From assembly GCF_014287275.1 (NCBI RefSeq), contig NZ_JACONZ010000002.1:372001-436000 (forward strand): a stretch of 64,000 nucleotides of DNA. Direction: 5' to 3'. Under the pieces are notes generated by a model. That model was given only the letters and a program-made list of their open reading frames with translations. It ran no database searches and was not told where the DNA came from. Shown one piece after another: positions 1 through 8,356 of the stretch. Source of the stretch: Anaerofilum hominis. Lineage in GTDB: Bacteria > Bacillota > Clostridia > Oscillospirales > Ruminococcaceae. The position numbers and the translations under genes were made by a program. Within the stretch, counting starts at the first letter, position 1. Every line of letters begins with the position of its first letter.

Positions 1-686
1 ACCAGAATATCCGCCCGCACGCCGCTGCTGTAGACCAGCGTCAACTCATCCCGGATGTCCACCCCGCTGGCAGGGTCCCGGCTCATGCGATTGATGACCC
101 GGGCCGGCGTCTGGCTGACCAGCATCTCCAGAATGCTCAGAGCATAGACGCCGATGTCCACCAGCGCCCCGCCGCCGCGTGACAGATCGTACACGCGCCC
201 ATTTTTTTCCGGTGTGAGCACGCAGCCCGTCTGCATATGGATGGCGCTGAGGTTGCCGAACATGCCCGAGCGGACGAGCTCGGCCGCCATCAGCATGCCG
301 GGGATAAAACGGCTCCACATGGCTTCCATCACAAAGACACCCTGACGGCGCGCCGCGTCCACCAGTTGGCGGGCCTCTTTATAATTTAAGGTAAAGGGCT
401 TTTCCACCAGCACCGGCTTACCGGCCTCTACCGCCTGTAAAGCCAAGGAGAGATGCGTCTCGTTGGTGGTGGCGATGTAAACTGCGTCCACTGTGTCGCT
501 GCGCAGCATTTCGTCTAGATTGTCGGTACAGGCGGGCAGATGATACCGGGCTGCGAACTCCTGCGCAGCCGATAATCTTCTTGCATAAACCATCTCCGCC
601 TGAAGATGATCCGTCTCGGCGATCCCTTCGCAGCACATCCCGGCCATCCAGCCGGCGCCGATAATTCCCAGCCTGAGCTTTCTCAT
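1..686 (-). CDS. Gfo/Idh/MocA family NAD(P)-dependent oxidoreductase (partial)
   Basis: The gene reads leftwards and leaves the window, so only the N-terminal ~228 residues are visible. The protein opens with the dinucleotide-binding motif GIIGAGWMAG and continues with a Rossmann fold. It carries the family hallmark EKPF (here VLVEKPFTLNYKEA), whose lysine is a conserved catalytic or binding residue in this superfamily. The region after it (MWSRFIPGM, GGALVDIGVYALS) matches the dehydrogenase branch of the family. Such enzymes oxidise or reduce sugars, inositols or related polyols in the cytoplasm. The start ATG at 686-684 has an AAGGGA ribosome binding site about 11 bases upstream. The gene diverges from the LacI regulator at 936 and has a promoter overlapped by a long inverted repeat, so LacI control is likely. 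The exact substrate cannot be told. Confidence 0.88.
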   Translation of the reverse strand, partial: MRKLRLGIIGAGWMAGMCCEGIAETDHLQAEMVYARRLSAAQEFAARYHLPACTDNLDEMLRSDTVDAVYIATTNETHLSLALQAVEAGKPVLVEKPFTLNYKEARQLVDAARRQGVFVMEAMWSRFIPGMLMAAELVRSGMFGNLSAIHMQTGCVLTPEKNGRVYDLSRGGGALVDIGVYALSILEMLVSQTPARVINRMSRDPASGVDIRDELTLVYSSGVRADIL

Positions 687-710
687 CTTTTTGATGTTCC
701 CTTCGCTGTG

Positions 711-741
711 TTTCTGAAAATATTATATCTATTTTCAGAAA
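711..741. promoter_or_regulatory. 31-bp perfect inverted repeat, candidate operator over the oxidoreductase promoter
   Basis: The arms TTTCTGAAAATA (711-722) and TATTTTCAGAAA (730-741) are exact reverse complements around a 7-base spacer. The -10 element of the leftward promoter lies in its centre. The half-site TTTCTGAAAA recurs once at 849-858, just upstream of the lacI promoter. The LacI protein encoded at 936 is the obvious candidate ligand; this is inference. Confidence 0.7.
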
Positions 742-750
742 TAATTACAA
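722..750 (-). promoter_or_regulatory. promoter of the oxidoreductase gene
   Basis: On the minus strand the -35 is TTGTAA (750-745) and the -10 is TATAAT (727-722), separated by 17 bases. The -10 sits inside the inverted repeat at 711-741. Confidence 0.7.
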
Positions 751-861
751 GTGTTTCATGACGTTTACAGTCAGATTTCCTGTATTCAATAAACAAAAAG
801 ACAACTGTTCGGCAATTTTTTAAAGTAAACAGGAAAAATAAAACATTTTTTCTGAAAAACG

Positions 862-890
862 TATACACTTTCATGAATAAATGTTATACT
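862..890 (+). promoter_or_regulatory. promoter of the lacI-type gene
   Basis: The -35-like TATACA (862-867) is followed after 17 bases by an extended -10, TGT-TATACT (882-890). A lone TTTCTGAAAA half-site (849-858) lies directly upstream, which suggests autoregulation. Confidence 0.5.
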
Positions 891-935
891 AAATCTAAAC
901 AAGTAGCGAGAGAATTAAAAAAGGAAGGGACCTAG

Positions 936-1940
936 ATGCCAAAGAACAGCAAAGCGGCAACGGTCGCCGAGATTGCCGCGATGGCAGGGGTGTCGTCCGC
1001 CACCGTGTCCCGGGTACTCAACCACAAGGGCATTGTTAAAGGGGACACCTATGATAGAGTAGTAGCGGCAGTGCACGAGTTGGGCGGCAGCTTTAGTGAG
1101 CGAACGGAGGTGGAGCCGTCGGGAGGGCTGTTGATTTTTAATCTGCCCTCGCTGGATAACCCTTTTTACAGCGAGATCGTGCGCGGGGCAAAGACCTCGG
1201 CTACCCGGCACGGCTACCACCTGCTTATTAATGAGGAACATATCAACCGCAATACGATGCCCCGCGTGCTCAAGCTGCTGCACAAGACGCGGGCGGTGGG
1301 TATGGTGACCACCAACCACATCTCGCCAGACATCCTGCAAAAGCTCGCCTCCACCGTGGCATTGGTACAGTGCTGCGAATACGATGAGGAGCTGGACTTG
1401 CCCTATGTTTCGATCGACGATCTCTCGGCCAGCAAAAACATCGTCGAACATCTGCTGGCGATGGGACGCAGGCGCATTGCTTTCATCAGCGGACCCGCCC
1501 GGTACAAATATGCCCGGCATCGGCTGCAGGGATATCGCACCGCACTGCAGGAAGCGGGACTGGAGGAAGACCCCCGCCTGATCGTGCAGCTGCCGGAGAT
1601 CAGCTATGACCTGTCCATCAGCAGCGCCATGCAGCTGCTGAACGCCGATAACCCGCCGGATGCTTTTTTTACTGCTTCGGACGTCTACGCCGCAGCGGTG
1701 GTGCGGGCTGCCTATCTGGCGGGATATCGGGTGCCCCAGGATCTGATGGTGGCGGGCTTTGACAACATCGAATTCTCGTCTATGGCCATCCCCTCCATCA
1801 CCACAGTCAGCCAACCGCGCACCCAGCTGGGATTCATGGCATGCGAACTGCTGCTGGAAAAAATCATGGACCCTGATATCCCGAACAAAAAAATCGTGTT
1901 GGAGACCGAGCTGATCGTGCGTGAGTCCACGGCTATCTGA
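936..1940 (+). CDS. LacI/GalR family transcriptional regulator
   Basis: A 334-residue protein of normal family length. Residues about 8-35 (VAEIAAMAGVSSATVSRVLN) form the LacI helix-turn-helix, including the ATVSRVLN recognition helix that enters the DNA grooves. The remainder is a periplasmic-binding-protein-like effector domain, with GMVTTNHIS, YVSIDDLSASKNIVEHLL, RIAFISGP and DLMVAGFDNIEFS as the typical conserved blocks. Proteins of this type repress nearby sugar genes until a sugar or sugar phosphate binds. The ATG at 936 follows a strong AAGGAAGGGA site at 921-930. The gene diverges from the oxidoreductase, with repeated TTTCTGAAAA half-sites in the shared intergenic region, so that gene is the likeliest target. 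The effector is unknown. Confidence 0.93.
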   Translation: MPKNSKAATVAEIAAMAGVSSATVSRVLNHKGIVKGDTYDRVVAAVHELGGSFSERTEVEPSGGLLIFNLPSLDNPFYSEIVRGAKTSATRHGYHLLINEEHINRNTMPRVLKLLHKTRAVGMVTTNHISPDILQKLASTVALVQCCEYDEELDLPYVSIDDLSASKNIVEHLLAMGRRRIAFISGPARYKYARHRLQGYRTALQEAGLEEDPRLIVQLPEISYDLSISSAMQLLNADNPPDAFFTASDVYAAAVVRAAYLAGYRVPQDLMVAGFDNIEFSSMAIPSITTVSQPRTQLGFMACELLLEKIMDPDIPNKKIVLETELIVRESTAI

Positions 1941-2070
1941 GCGGACGGCCCGGAGGCGAGGGAAGAACGCTTGCTTTTCAAACGGATAGGGGGCATCCTC
2001 TCGATCTGTTCGTTAAAAAGTTCTGGAGAGGACACGGAAGAATCTGCAGCTGACCTTTGAAAGTGGGCAG

Positions 2071-2112
2071 AGCGCCAAAAAGCGGCCGATAAACGGCCGC
2101 TTTTTTGGCGCT
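2071..2112 (+). terminator. intrinsic terminator after the lacI-type gene
   Basis: The arm AGCGCCAAAAAGCGGCCG (2071-2088) and a matching arm beginning at 2094 form a ~17-bp stem with one extra T, around the loop ATAAA. The stem contains an A-tract and a T-tract, so it may act in both directions. Confidence 0.75.
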
Positions 2113-2119
2113 TTTCTTC

Positions 2120-2148
2120 TTGCAATTAGGGAAGTTTTCTTTTACAAT
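2120..2148 (+). promoter_or_regulatory. promoter of the RND efflux-tetR operon
   Basis: The -35 TTGCAA (2120-2125) and -10 TACAAT (2143-2148) are spaced by 17 bases. The palindromic operator begins 5 bases after the -10 and so covers the transcription start. Confidence 0.8.
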
Positions 2149-2153
2149 AAAGA

Positions 2154-2173
2154 CCGACCGACCAGTCGGTCGG
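2154..2173. promoter_or_regulatory. 20-bp palindromic operator, probably for the TetR protein
   Basis: The arms CCGACCGAC (2154-2162) and GTCGGTCGG (2165-2173) are perfect reverse complements around the two bases CA. GACCGACC-type palindromes are typical of operators of TetR-family efflux repressors. The position over +1 of the operon that also encodes a TetR protein (6144) supports autorepression. Confidence 0.8.
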
Positions 2174-2276
2174 AAACGCGGCGGACGGATTTCGTTGCGC
2201 CGCCGCTTTTTTGTGACAGAGAGAAAGACCGGCATCCATTCCGCCGGAGAAAACAAGGATCCAGGGAGGGAACCCA

Positions 2277-5200
2277 ATGCTGCCCAAACTCAGCGTAAAA
2301 AAGCCGTACACCATCCTGGTGGCGGTGGTGCTTGTGCTGGTGCTCGGGGTCGTGTCGTTCACCGGCATGACCACCGACCTGCTGCCAAACATCGAACTGC
2401 CCTATGTGGTGGTGGTCACCACCTATCCCGGGGCCAGCCCCGAAAAGGTCGAGCTGGCGGTGACCAGGCCGCTGGAGTCGGTGCTGGGCACCACCAGCGG
2501 CCTGTCCCACGTCAGTTCCGTCTCGCAGGAAAATTCCAGCATGATCATCCTGGAATTTGAGCAGGGGACGAACATGGACTCGGCCATGATCGAGCTTTCG
2601 GGCAACGTGGACCTGGTCAAAGCGCAGCTGGACGACGCCGTGGGCGCGCCGATGCTGATGAAGATCAGCCCCGATATGCTGCCGGTGATGGTGGCCAGCG
2701 TGGATGCGGACGGCATGGACGCAAAGGCCCTGAGCCGTCTGGTGGACGACACGGTCGTGCCGGCGTTTGAGCGGCTGGACGGCGTGGCCTCGGTCAGCGG
2801 CACCGGCCTGCTGGAGGAGAAGCTGCAGGTCACGCTGGACCAGGACAAGATCGACGCGCTCAACGACAAGGTGCTGGCCAGTGTGGACGAAAAGCTGGCC
2901 GAGGCGCAGGGCGAGCTGAACAGCGGGCGGGCCAAGATCGCGGACGGCCGGGCCAAGCTGGAGAGCGCAAAGTCGGAACTGGCCTCCAAAAAGCAGAGCG
3001 GCGTTGACGAGCTGGCGGCCGCCAGCGCCAAAGTCGACGGCGTGGTGGCAAACCTTTCGGCGCTGCTGGCGGAGGAGGCCACCCTCACCGCCAACCAGAA
3101 GGCGTTTGAGGCGGAGAAAGCGGGGTATGCGCAGGCATGGGAGCAGTTGAAAGGAACCTATAGTGCGCTTGAGAAGATTATAAAAGATCTGTCCCAAACG
3201 GCCTCTCAGATGGGGGCGAAGATACCTGATAGTATTGCTGGCCTGGCCGCGTTGGACGAAAATGAGTACAATAATACAGTACTGCCGGTGATCACTCCTT
3301 TTATTGAGGCGGTCGCTCCGGATCAGGCTGCGGCCTTTAGCTATGCAAATATTTGCGCCCTGCAAAAGGGATATATGGACATAGAACGCCGCCTGCCCGA
3401 GATCGAGACCGAGCTTTCCAACATCACCACCCGCATGGCGGTGATCGCGCAGATGAAGCCGCAGCTGCAGCAGGGGCTGGACGAGGCCACCAAAGGCTAT
3501 CAGCAGCTGGAGAGCGGCAAGATGACCGCCGTCAACGAGCTCACCAAGGGCGAGGTGACCATCACCACCACCGAGCAGAGCCTGGACGAGGCCGAGCAGC
3601 AGCTCAAAGACGCCCAGAAGCAGTTTGAGGAAGCGCGGGACGCGGCCTATGAAAAGGCGGACCTGCACGGCATCCTCACCCCGGAGCTGATCTCCAACAT
3701 CCTGATGGCACAAAACTTTTCCATGCCCGCGGGGTATCTTTCGGGGGAGGACAGCCAGACCCTGGTCAAGGTCGGGGACGCGTATTCCGCCGAGGGGGAG
3801 CTGGCGGACACGCTGCTGTTCCACATCGACGCCGAGGGGGTCGGGGACATCCGCCTGTCCGATGTGGCGCAGGTGGAACTGGTGGACAACAGCGGCGAGA
3901 CCTATGCCAAGGTCAACGGCAACGACGGCATCCTGCTCTCGTTCCAAAAGCAGAGCACCGCCTCCACCACCGCCGTGGCGGACCGCATCGAAAAAGAGAT
4001 CGCCGTCCTCATGGCGGAGAATGAGGGACTGCACGTCACCCCGCTGATGAACCAGGGCGACTATATCCATCTGATCATCGACAGCGTGCTGCAAAATCTC
4101 GTCATCGGCGGCCTGCTGGCGATTTTGGTGCTGATCTTCTTCCTCAAGGACGCCAAACCCACCCTTATCATCGCCTGCAGCATCCCCATCAGCCTGCTGT
4201 TCGCCATCACGCTGATGTACTTCACCGGCGTGACCCTGAACATCATCTCTCTGTCCGGCCTGGCGCTGGGGGTGGGCATGCTGGTGGACAACAGCATCGT
4301 TGTCATTGAAAACATCTACCGGATGCGCAGCGAGGGGGTGCCCGCCCACAGGGCGGCCGTGGCGGGCGCAAACCAGGTGGCGGGCGCGATCTTTGCCTCC
4401 ACCCTCACCACGGTCTGCGTCTTTTTGCCCATCGTGTTCACCCAGGGCATCTCCCGCGAGCTGTTTACCGATATGGGCCTCACCATCGGCTACAGCCTGA
4501 TGGCCAGCCTGCTTGTGGCCCTCACGCTGGTGCCCGCCCTGGGCTCCACCGTGCTGCGGACCACAGTGGAGAAAAAGCATCCCTGGTTTGATGCGCTGGT
4601 GCGGGGCTACGAAAAGCTGCTGCGCTTTTCGCTGGCGCACAAGGCGCCGGTGCTGATCGCCGCGGTGGCGCTGCTGGGGTTGGCCTGCTATGGGGCGGCC
4701 ACCATGGGCACCGCTTTCATCCCGGCCATGGACAGCCCGCAGATGAGCGCCACGCTGGAACTGCCCAAAGGGGCCGACAGCCACACCCTGTATGAGACCA
4801 CCGACAAGGTGGTGGAGCGGATGCTCGCAGTGGAGGGGGTCGAGACCGTGGGCGCCATGGAGGGCGGCGGCATGATGGGCGGCGGCTCGTCCGGCGGCAT
4901 GAGCTTTTATATCCTGCTGGGCGACGACCCGGGCGCGACCAATGCGGAGATCGCCCAGCAGCTGCGGGACGCGGTGGCCGATCTGGACTGCACGCTGGAG
5001 GTGAGTGCCTCCACGATGGATATGTCCGCACTGGGGGGCAGCGGCATCGAGGTGGAGCTCAAGGGCCGCGACCTGGACCAGCTGAAAGCGGCCGCCGATG
5101 AGGTAGCGGCCCTGGTCCGGGATACGGAGGGCGCTGTGGAGGTCTCGGCCGGCAGCGGCGAAGCGGACCCGGAGCTGCGGGTCACGGTGGACCGGGACAA

Positions 5201-6140
5201 GGCGATGCGCAAGGGGATGACCACGGCCCAGGTCTATGCCGAGCTGGCCTCGGCGCTCAAGACCGAGACCTCCGCCACCACCCTCACCCAGGGACAGAAC
5301 GACTACCCGGTGATCGTGGTGGACGGCGCGGACGCGCTCACGCGCGGCAGCCTGGCCGGCTATACGTTCACGGTCACCAACGCCGAGGGCGAGGAGGAGA
5401 GCTTCCCGCTGTCCGACATCGCAGACGTCAGCGAGCAGCCCGGCGTCTCCGCGATCCGGCGCGACGCGGGTTCCCGCTACATGACGGTCAGCGCCGGGAT
5501 CGACGCGGACCACAACGTGGGGCTGGTCAGCCGCGAGCTGGAAAAAAAGCTGGCGGATTACCAGCCGCCCGCGGGCATCACGGTGGAGCTGCAGGGCGAG
5601 AGCGAGACCATCAACAGCGCCATGGGGGATCTGGTCAAAATGATCTTGCTGGCGGTGGTGTTCATCTATCTCATCATGGTGGCCCAGTTCCAAAGCCTGC
5701 TCTCGCCTTTCATCGTCCTGTTCACGCTGCCCCTGGCCTTTACCGGCGGCCTGCTGCTGCTGTGGATCACCGGCAAGGAGCTGTCCATCATCGCCATGCT
5801 GGGCTTTCTGGTGCTGGCGGGCGTGGTGGTCAACAACGGCATCGTCTTTGTGGATTATGCCAACCAGCTGCGCCTGGCGGGCAGGGAGAAGCGGGAGGCC
5901 CTGGTGGAGACCGGCCGCACCCGCATCCGCCCCATCCTGATGACGGCCCTGACCACGATCCTTGCCATGGGTACGATGGCGCTGGGCCTTGGGGACGGCG
6001 CGGAGATGACCCAGCCCATGGCCATCGTCACCATCGGCGGCCTCACCTATGCGACCCTTCTCACCCTGCTGGTGGTGCCGGTGATGTACGACCTCTTCTC
6101 CCGCAGGGACCTCAAGCCCATCGATATCGAGGAGGCATAG
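2277..6140 (+). CDS. RND-family efflux transporter permease (AcrB/SwrC-like) with coiled-coil insertion
   Basis: A proton-driven multidrug or amphiphile exporter of 1287 residues; the family is usually about 1030-1060. TM1 lies at residues ~10-30. The first hydrophobic helix bundle starts near residue 600 and includes ALGVGMLVDNSIVVIENI, which carries the proton-relay aspartate at about residue 671. The second bundle lies near residues 1120-1270. An extra segment of roughly residues 195-460 is rich in Lys, Glu, Ala and Gln with heptad character (KLAEAQGELNSGRAK; LDEAEQQLKDAQKQFEEAR), so it is probably a long coiled-coil hairpin in the first porter loop. A Gly/Met-rich stretch (GGGMMGGGSSGGM) occurs near residue 865. 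Bases ~3120-3380 inside the insertion are clearly richer in A/T than their surroundings. The ATG at 2277 follows AGGGAGGGA. The gene is cotranscribed with the TetR gene 3 bases downstream. No membrane-fusion or outer-membrane partner is visible, as expected in a Gram-positive. Confidence 0.93.
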   Translation: MLPKLSVKKPYTILVAVVLVLVLGVVSFTGMTTDLLPNIELPYVVVVTTYPGASPEKVELAVTRPLESVLGTTSGLSHVSSVSQENSSMIILEFEQGTNMDSAMIELSGNVDLVKAQLDDAVGAPMLMKISPDMLPVMVASVDADGMDAKALSRLVDDTVVPAFERLDGVASVSGTGLLEEKLQVTLDQDKIDALNDKVLASVDEKLAEAQGELNSGRAKIADGRAKLESAKSELASKKQSGVDELAAASAKVDGVVANLSALLAEEATLTANQKAFEAEKAGYAQAWEQLKGTYSALEKIIKDLSQTASQMGAKIPDSIAGLAALDENEYNNTVLPVITPFIEAVAPDQAAAFSYANICALQKGYMDIERRLPEIETELSNITTRMAVIAQMKPQLQQGLDEATKGYQQLESGKMTAVNELTKGEVTITTTEQSLDEAEQQLKDAQKQFEEARDAAYEKADLHGILTPELISNILMAQNFSMPAGYLSGEDSQTLVKVGDAYSAEGELADTLLFHIDAEGVGDIRLSDVAQVELVDNSGETYAKVNGNDGILLSFQKQSTASTTAVADRIEKEIAVLMAENEGLHVTPLMNQGDYIHLIIDSVLQNLVIGGLLAILVLIFFLKDAKPTLIIACSIPISLLFAITLMYFTGVTLNIISLSGLALGVGMLVDNSIVVIENIYRMRSEGVPAHRAAVAGANQVAGAIFASTLTTVCVFLPIVFTQGISRELFTDMGLTIGYSLMASLLVALTLVPALGSTVLRTTVEKKHPWFDALVRGYEKLLRFSLAHKAPVLIAAVALLGLACYGAATMGTAFIPAMDSPQMSATLELPKGADSHTLYETTDKVVERMLAVEGVETVGAMEGGGMMGGGSSGGMSFYILLGDDPGATNAEIAQQLRDAVADLDCTLEVSASTMDMSALGGSGIEVELKGRDLDQLKAAADEVAALVRDTEGAVEVSAGSGEADPELRVTVDRDKAMRKGMTTAQVYAELASALKTETSATTLTQGQNDYPVIVVDGADALTRGSLAGYTFTVTNAEGEEESFPLSDIADVSEQPGVSAIRRDAGSRYMTVSAGIDADHNVGLVSRELEKKLADYQPPAGITVELQGESETINSAMGDLVKMILLAVVFIYLIMVAQFQSLLSPFIVLFTLPLAFTGGLLLLWITGKELSIIAMLGFLVLAGVVVNNGIVFVDYANQLRLAGREKREALVETGRTRIRPILMTALTTILAMGTMALGLGDGAEMTQPMAIVTIGGLTYATLLTLLVVPVMYDLFSRRDLKPIDIEEA

Positions 6141-6143
6141 AAC

Positions 6144-6773
6144 GTGGTGGAAAAGAAGAGTTATACCGAAAAGGAGACCGCCCTTTTCGCGGCGGTGACC
6201 CGGCTTGCCGCCTCAGGGCGGGAGCTGCACGGCCTGCGAGTGTCCGAGATCGCCGCCGAGGCGGGCATCGGCAAGGGGACCGTTTACGAGTATTTCAAGA
6301 GCAAGGAAGCGCTGATCGGCTGCGCCATGCTGTATAATCTGGAGCAGCTTTTCGCCTGTGCGGAGGAGACCCTGAACGGCGTGGGCAGCTTCCGGGAAGG
6401 GTTCTTCGCCTGCGTCGGGATGGTGCGCGGGGCGCTGGAGCGCCGCCTCTCCGCCGTACAGATGCTGGTCAGCGAGCTGCGGCGCGGCGAGCTGGAGACC
6501 TATTTGGGAGACCGGCTGGAAGAGCTGGAGCAGTACCGCAGCGATATGGACGCGCTGATCGGGCGGGTGGTCTCGCTGGGCGAGACGGAGGGGCTGTTCG
6601 GCGCAGCCGACCCGTGGGAGTACCGGTGCTTTGTCTTTGGCTCGGCCGTGGCCTCCTGCGCCATGGCGGGGGGCGTCTGTCTGCGGCAGGGCGAGGCGTC
6701 CCAGCTGGACGGCTATGCCTACGAGATGCTTTTGCGGGCCCTGCGCGGCCCGCGGGAGGAAAGGGCGCGCTGA
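6144..6773 (+). CDS. TetR/AcrR family transcriptional repressor
   Basis: A 209-residue regulator. The N-terminal helix-turn-helix is VSEIAAEAGIGKGTVYEYFKSKEALI (residues ~33-58), with the classic GTVYEYFKSKE block. The rest is an all-helical ligand-binding domain (LFACAEETLNGVGSFREGFFACVGMVRGALE). The start is GTG at 6144, 8 bases after a GAGGAGG that lies inside the last codons of the transporter gene. Translation is therefore coupled to the pump. By context it represses its own operon through the palindrome at 2154-2173 and is released when a pump substrate binds; this is inference from position and family. Confidence 0.93.
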   Translation: MVEKKSYTEKETALFAAVTRLAASGRELHGLRVSEIAAEAGIGKGTVYEYFKSKEALIGCAMLYNLEQLFACAEETLNGVGSFREGFFACVGMVRGALERRLSAVQMLVSELRRGELETYLGDRLEELEQYRSDMDALIGRVVSLGETEGLFGAADPWEYRCFVFGSAVASCAMAGGVCLRQGEASQLDGYAYEMLLRALRGPREERAR

Positions 6774-6954
6774 ACGGCGGCGTTTGCCGCAGCTTCCCGC
6801 GGGAGCGGGCGGTGGGAGACCGCGGTCTCTGCCGGGGGAGGGCGGCCGTGAAAAGGGGCCGGCTGAAAAGCCCCCGGCGGGCCGCCGCAGCCTCTTTGCG
6901 CGCAAAGAACTGTTTTGCCGGGCCACAGCGCGGCGCTTTTGCAGCCTTTGGCGG

Positions 6955-6983
6955 TTGCGCGTCCGCTTCAAGTCTGATACAAT
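6955..6983 (+). promoter_or_regulatory. promoter of the tandem amidohydrolase operon
   Basis: The -35 TTGCGC (6955-6960) and -10 TACAAT (6978-6983) are 17 bases apart. The resulting transcript would have a leader of about 105 bases. Confidence 0.7.
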
Positions 6984-7006
6984 AAGAGCCAAAGTTTTGA
7001 AAGGGG

Positions 7007-7028
7007 GGCGCCGCGGTTTCGCGGCGCC
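7007..7028 (+). promoter_or_regulatory. GC-rich hairpin in the amidohydrolase leader
   Basis: The arms GGCGCCGCG (7007-7015) and CGCGGCGCC (7020-7028) are perfectly complementary around GTTT. There is no T-run after it, so it is more likely a leader structure than a terminator. No known riboswitch class was recognised. Confidence 0.5.
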
Positions 7029-7096
7029 TCTCTGCACAGGACGGGGAGACCCAGCGGCGGCTGCGCCGCCGCGTGAAGTTAAGGGAGGAAAGACGG

Positions 7097-8341
7097 ATGA
7101 AAAAGATCATCAAGTGCGGCAGCCTGTTCACGGCCGCCGACGAGTCGGTGCAGAAAAACATGGCCGTCGTCGTCGAGGGCAGCGTCATCACCGCGGTGCT
7201 GCCCGCCGACAAGGCGGACACGGCGGGGGCCGAGGTGCTGGACCTGTCGGACAAGTTTGTGATGCCGGGCCTCATCGACGCCCATCTGCACACCAACGTT
7301 TCCGGCGAGCCCAGCATCCTGCACGCCTTTGTGGACGGCAGCGAGGGCGCGTTCACCATCACCAGTATCAAAAACGCCCAGCGCAATCTGATGGCGGGCT
7401 TTACCAGCGTGCGAGACGAAGGCGGCTTTCGGTATACTGACGTGGCGGTGCGGGACGCCATCGACCGCGGCATGATCGTGGGCCCGCGCATGATGGTGTC
7501 CGGCGAGGCGCTCACCGGCACCGGCGGCCATGCCGACTCTCACCTGGCACCCTATGTGGGCGGCTTCACTTCCCTGGGCAGGGTGATCAACAGCGCCGAC
7601 GAGGGCCGCAAGGCCGCCCGGCTCAACCTGAAGTACGGCGCGGACCAGATCAAGATCATGGCCACCGGCGGTGTGATGAGCTTTGGCGACGACCCCAAGT
7701 GCAGCGAGCTGTCGTTTGAAGAGATGAAAGCCATCATCGACATTGCCAGGGCCCACGGCCGCATCACCTCCGCCCACGCCCACGGCAGCGACGGCATCAA
7801 GATCGCCGTCCGCGCGGGCATCACCTCCATCGAGCACGGCATGCTGATGGACGACGAGTGCGTCGAGCTGATGGCGCAGCACGGGACCTATCTGGTGCCC
7901 ACCATCATCGCAGCCAAGGCCATTGTGGACAACGGCGCCGGCGGCGGTATGGCCCCCTGGCTGGTGGAAAAAGCGCAGCTGGTCCTGGCCGGGCACAAGG
8001 AGAACCTGCGCAAATGCCGCGAGGCCGGCGTGCCCATCGCTTTCGGCACCGACGCGGGCACCTGCTACAATTATCACGGCGCCCAGACGGTGGAGTTTGG
8101 TCTGATGGTGGAGTTTGGTTTTACGCCCGCCCAGGCGCTGATCGCGGCCACCCGCACCAACGCCGTCATGATGAAATGGATCGACCGGCTGGGCACCGTC
8201 GAGGCGGGCAAGCTGGCGGACCTGGCGGCGTTTGACAAAAACCCGCTGGAGGATATCGAAGTGATGAACAGCGTTTCCTTTGTGATGAAGGATGGCGTTG
8301 TCTGCAAAAAGGACGGCGCGCCCTGCGTCACCTTGCAGTAA
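7097..8341 (+). CDS. amidohydrolase family metal-dependent hydrolase (first of tandem pair)
   Basis: A 414-residue TIM-barrel hydrolase. It shows the metal-binding DAHLHTN (HxH) after the first strand, the lysine of ADQIKIMATGG that is normally carboxylated to bridge the metals, the histidines of ITSAHAHG and ITSIEHG, and the barrel-end aspartate in FGTDAG. The C-terminal GKLADLAAFDKNPLEDI block completes the composite beta-sandwich. This subgroup includes imidazolonepropionase-like enzymes and Xaa-Pro or aryl dipeptidases, so amide or cyclic-amide hydrolysis is likely, but the substrate cannot be read. The ATG at 7097 follows GGGAGGAA; an in-frame GTG 24 bases upstream overlaps that site and is rejected. 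The gene is followed after 15 bases by a paralogue. Confidence 0.9.
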   Translation: MKKIIKCGSLFTAADESVQKNMAVVVEGSVITAVLPADKADTAGAEVLDLSDKFVMPGLIDAHLHTNVSGEPSILHAFVDGSEGAFTITSIKNAQRNLMAGFTSVRDEGGFRYTDVAVRDAIDRGMIVGPRMMVSGEALTGTGGHADSHLAPYVGGFTSLGRVINSADEGRKAARLNLKYGADQIKIMATGGVMSFGDDPKCSELSFEEMKAIIDIARAHGRITSAHAHGSDGIKIAVRAGITSIEHGMLMDDECVELMAQHGTYLVPTIIAAKAIVDNGAGGGMAPWLVEKAQLVLAGHKENLRKCREAGVPIAFGTDAGTCYNYHGAQTVEFGLMVEFGFTPAQALIAATRTNAVMMKWIDRLGTVEAGKLADLAAFDKNPLEDIEVMNSVSFVMKDGVVCKKDGAPCVTLQ

Positions 8342-8356
8342 AGGGGGAAAAGAGCG

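Larger units (their letters stand above)
1941..2276. other. intergenic region between lacI-type gene and efflux operon
   Basis: About 336 bases without a gene. It holds the rho-independent terminator at 2071-2112 and then the promoter and palindromic operator of the efflux operon (2120-2173). I see nothing convincing in 1941-2070. Confidence 0.7.
6774..7096. other. intergenic region before the amidohydrolases
   Basis: A 323-base gap. It contains the amidohydrolase promoter (6955-6983) and a GC-rich leader hairpin at 7007-7028. The first 180 bases are GC-rich with no gene or clear terminator for the tetR gene. Confidence 0.6.

Noticed and set aside
2142..5693. A 1183-codon open frame on the minus strand
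   Set aside because: It is antisense to the RND transporter gene. The plus-strand protein has clear family motifs; the minus-strand product is His/Gln/Arg-rich with none. High GC creates such shadow frames.
7007..7028. Riboswitch in the amidohydrolase leader
   Set aside because: Only one simple hairpin is visible; the conserved bases of known riboswitch classes were not seen.
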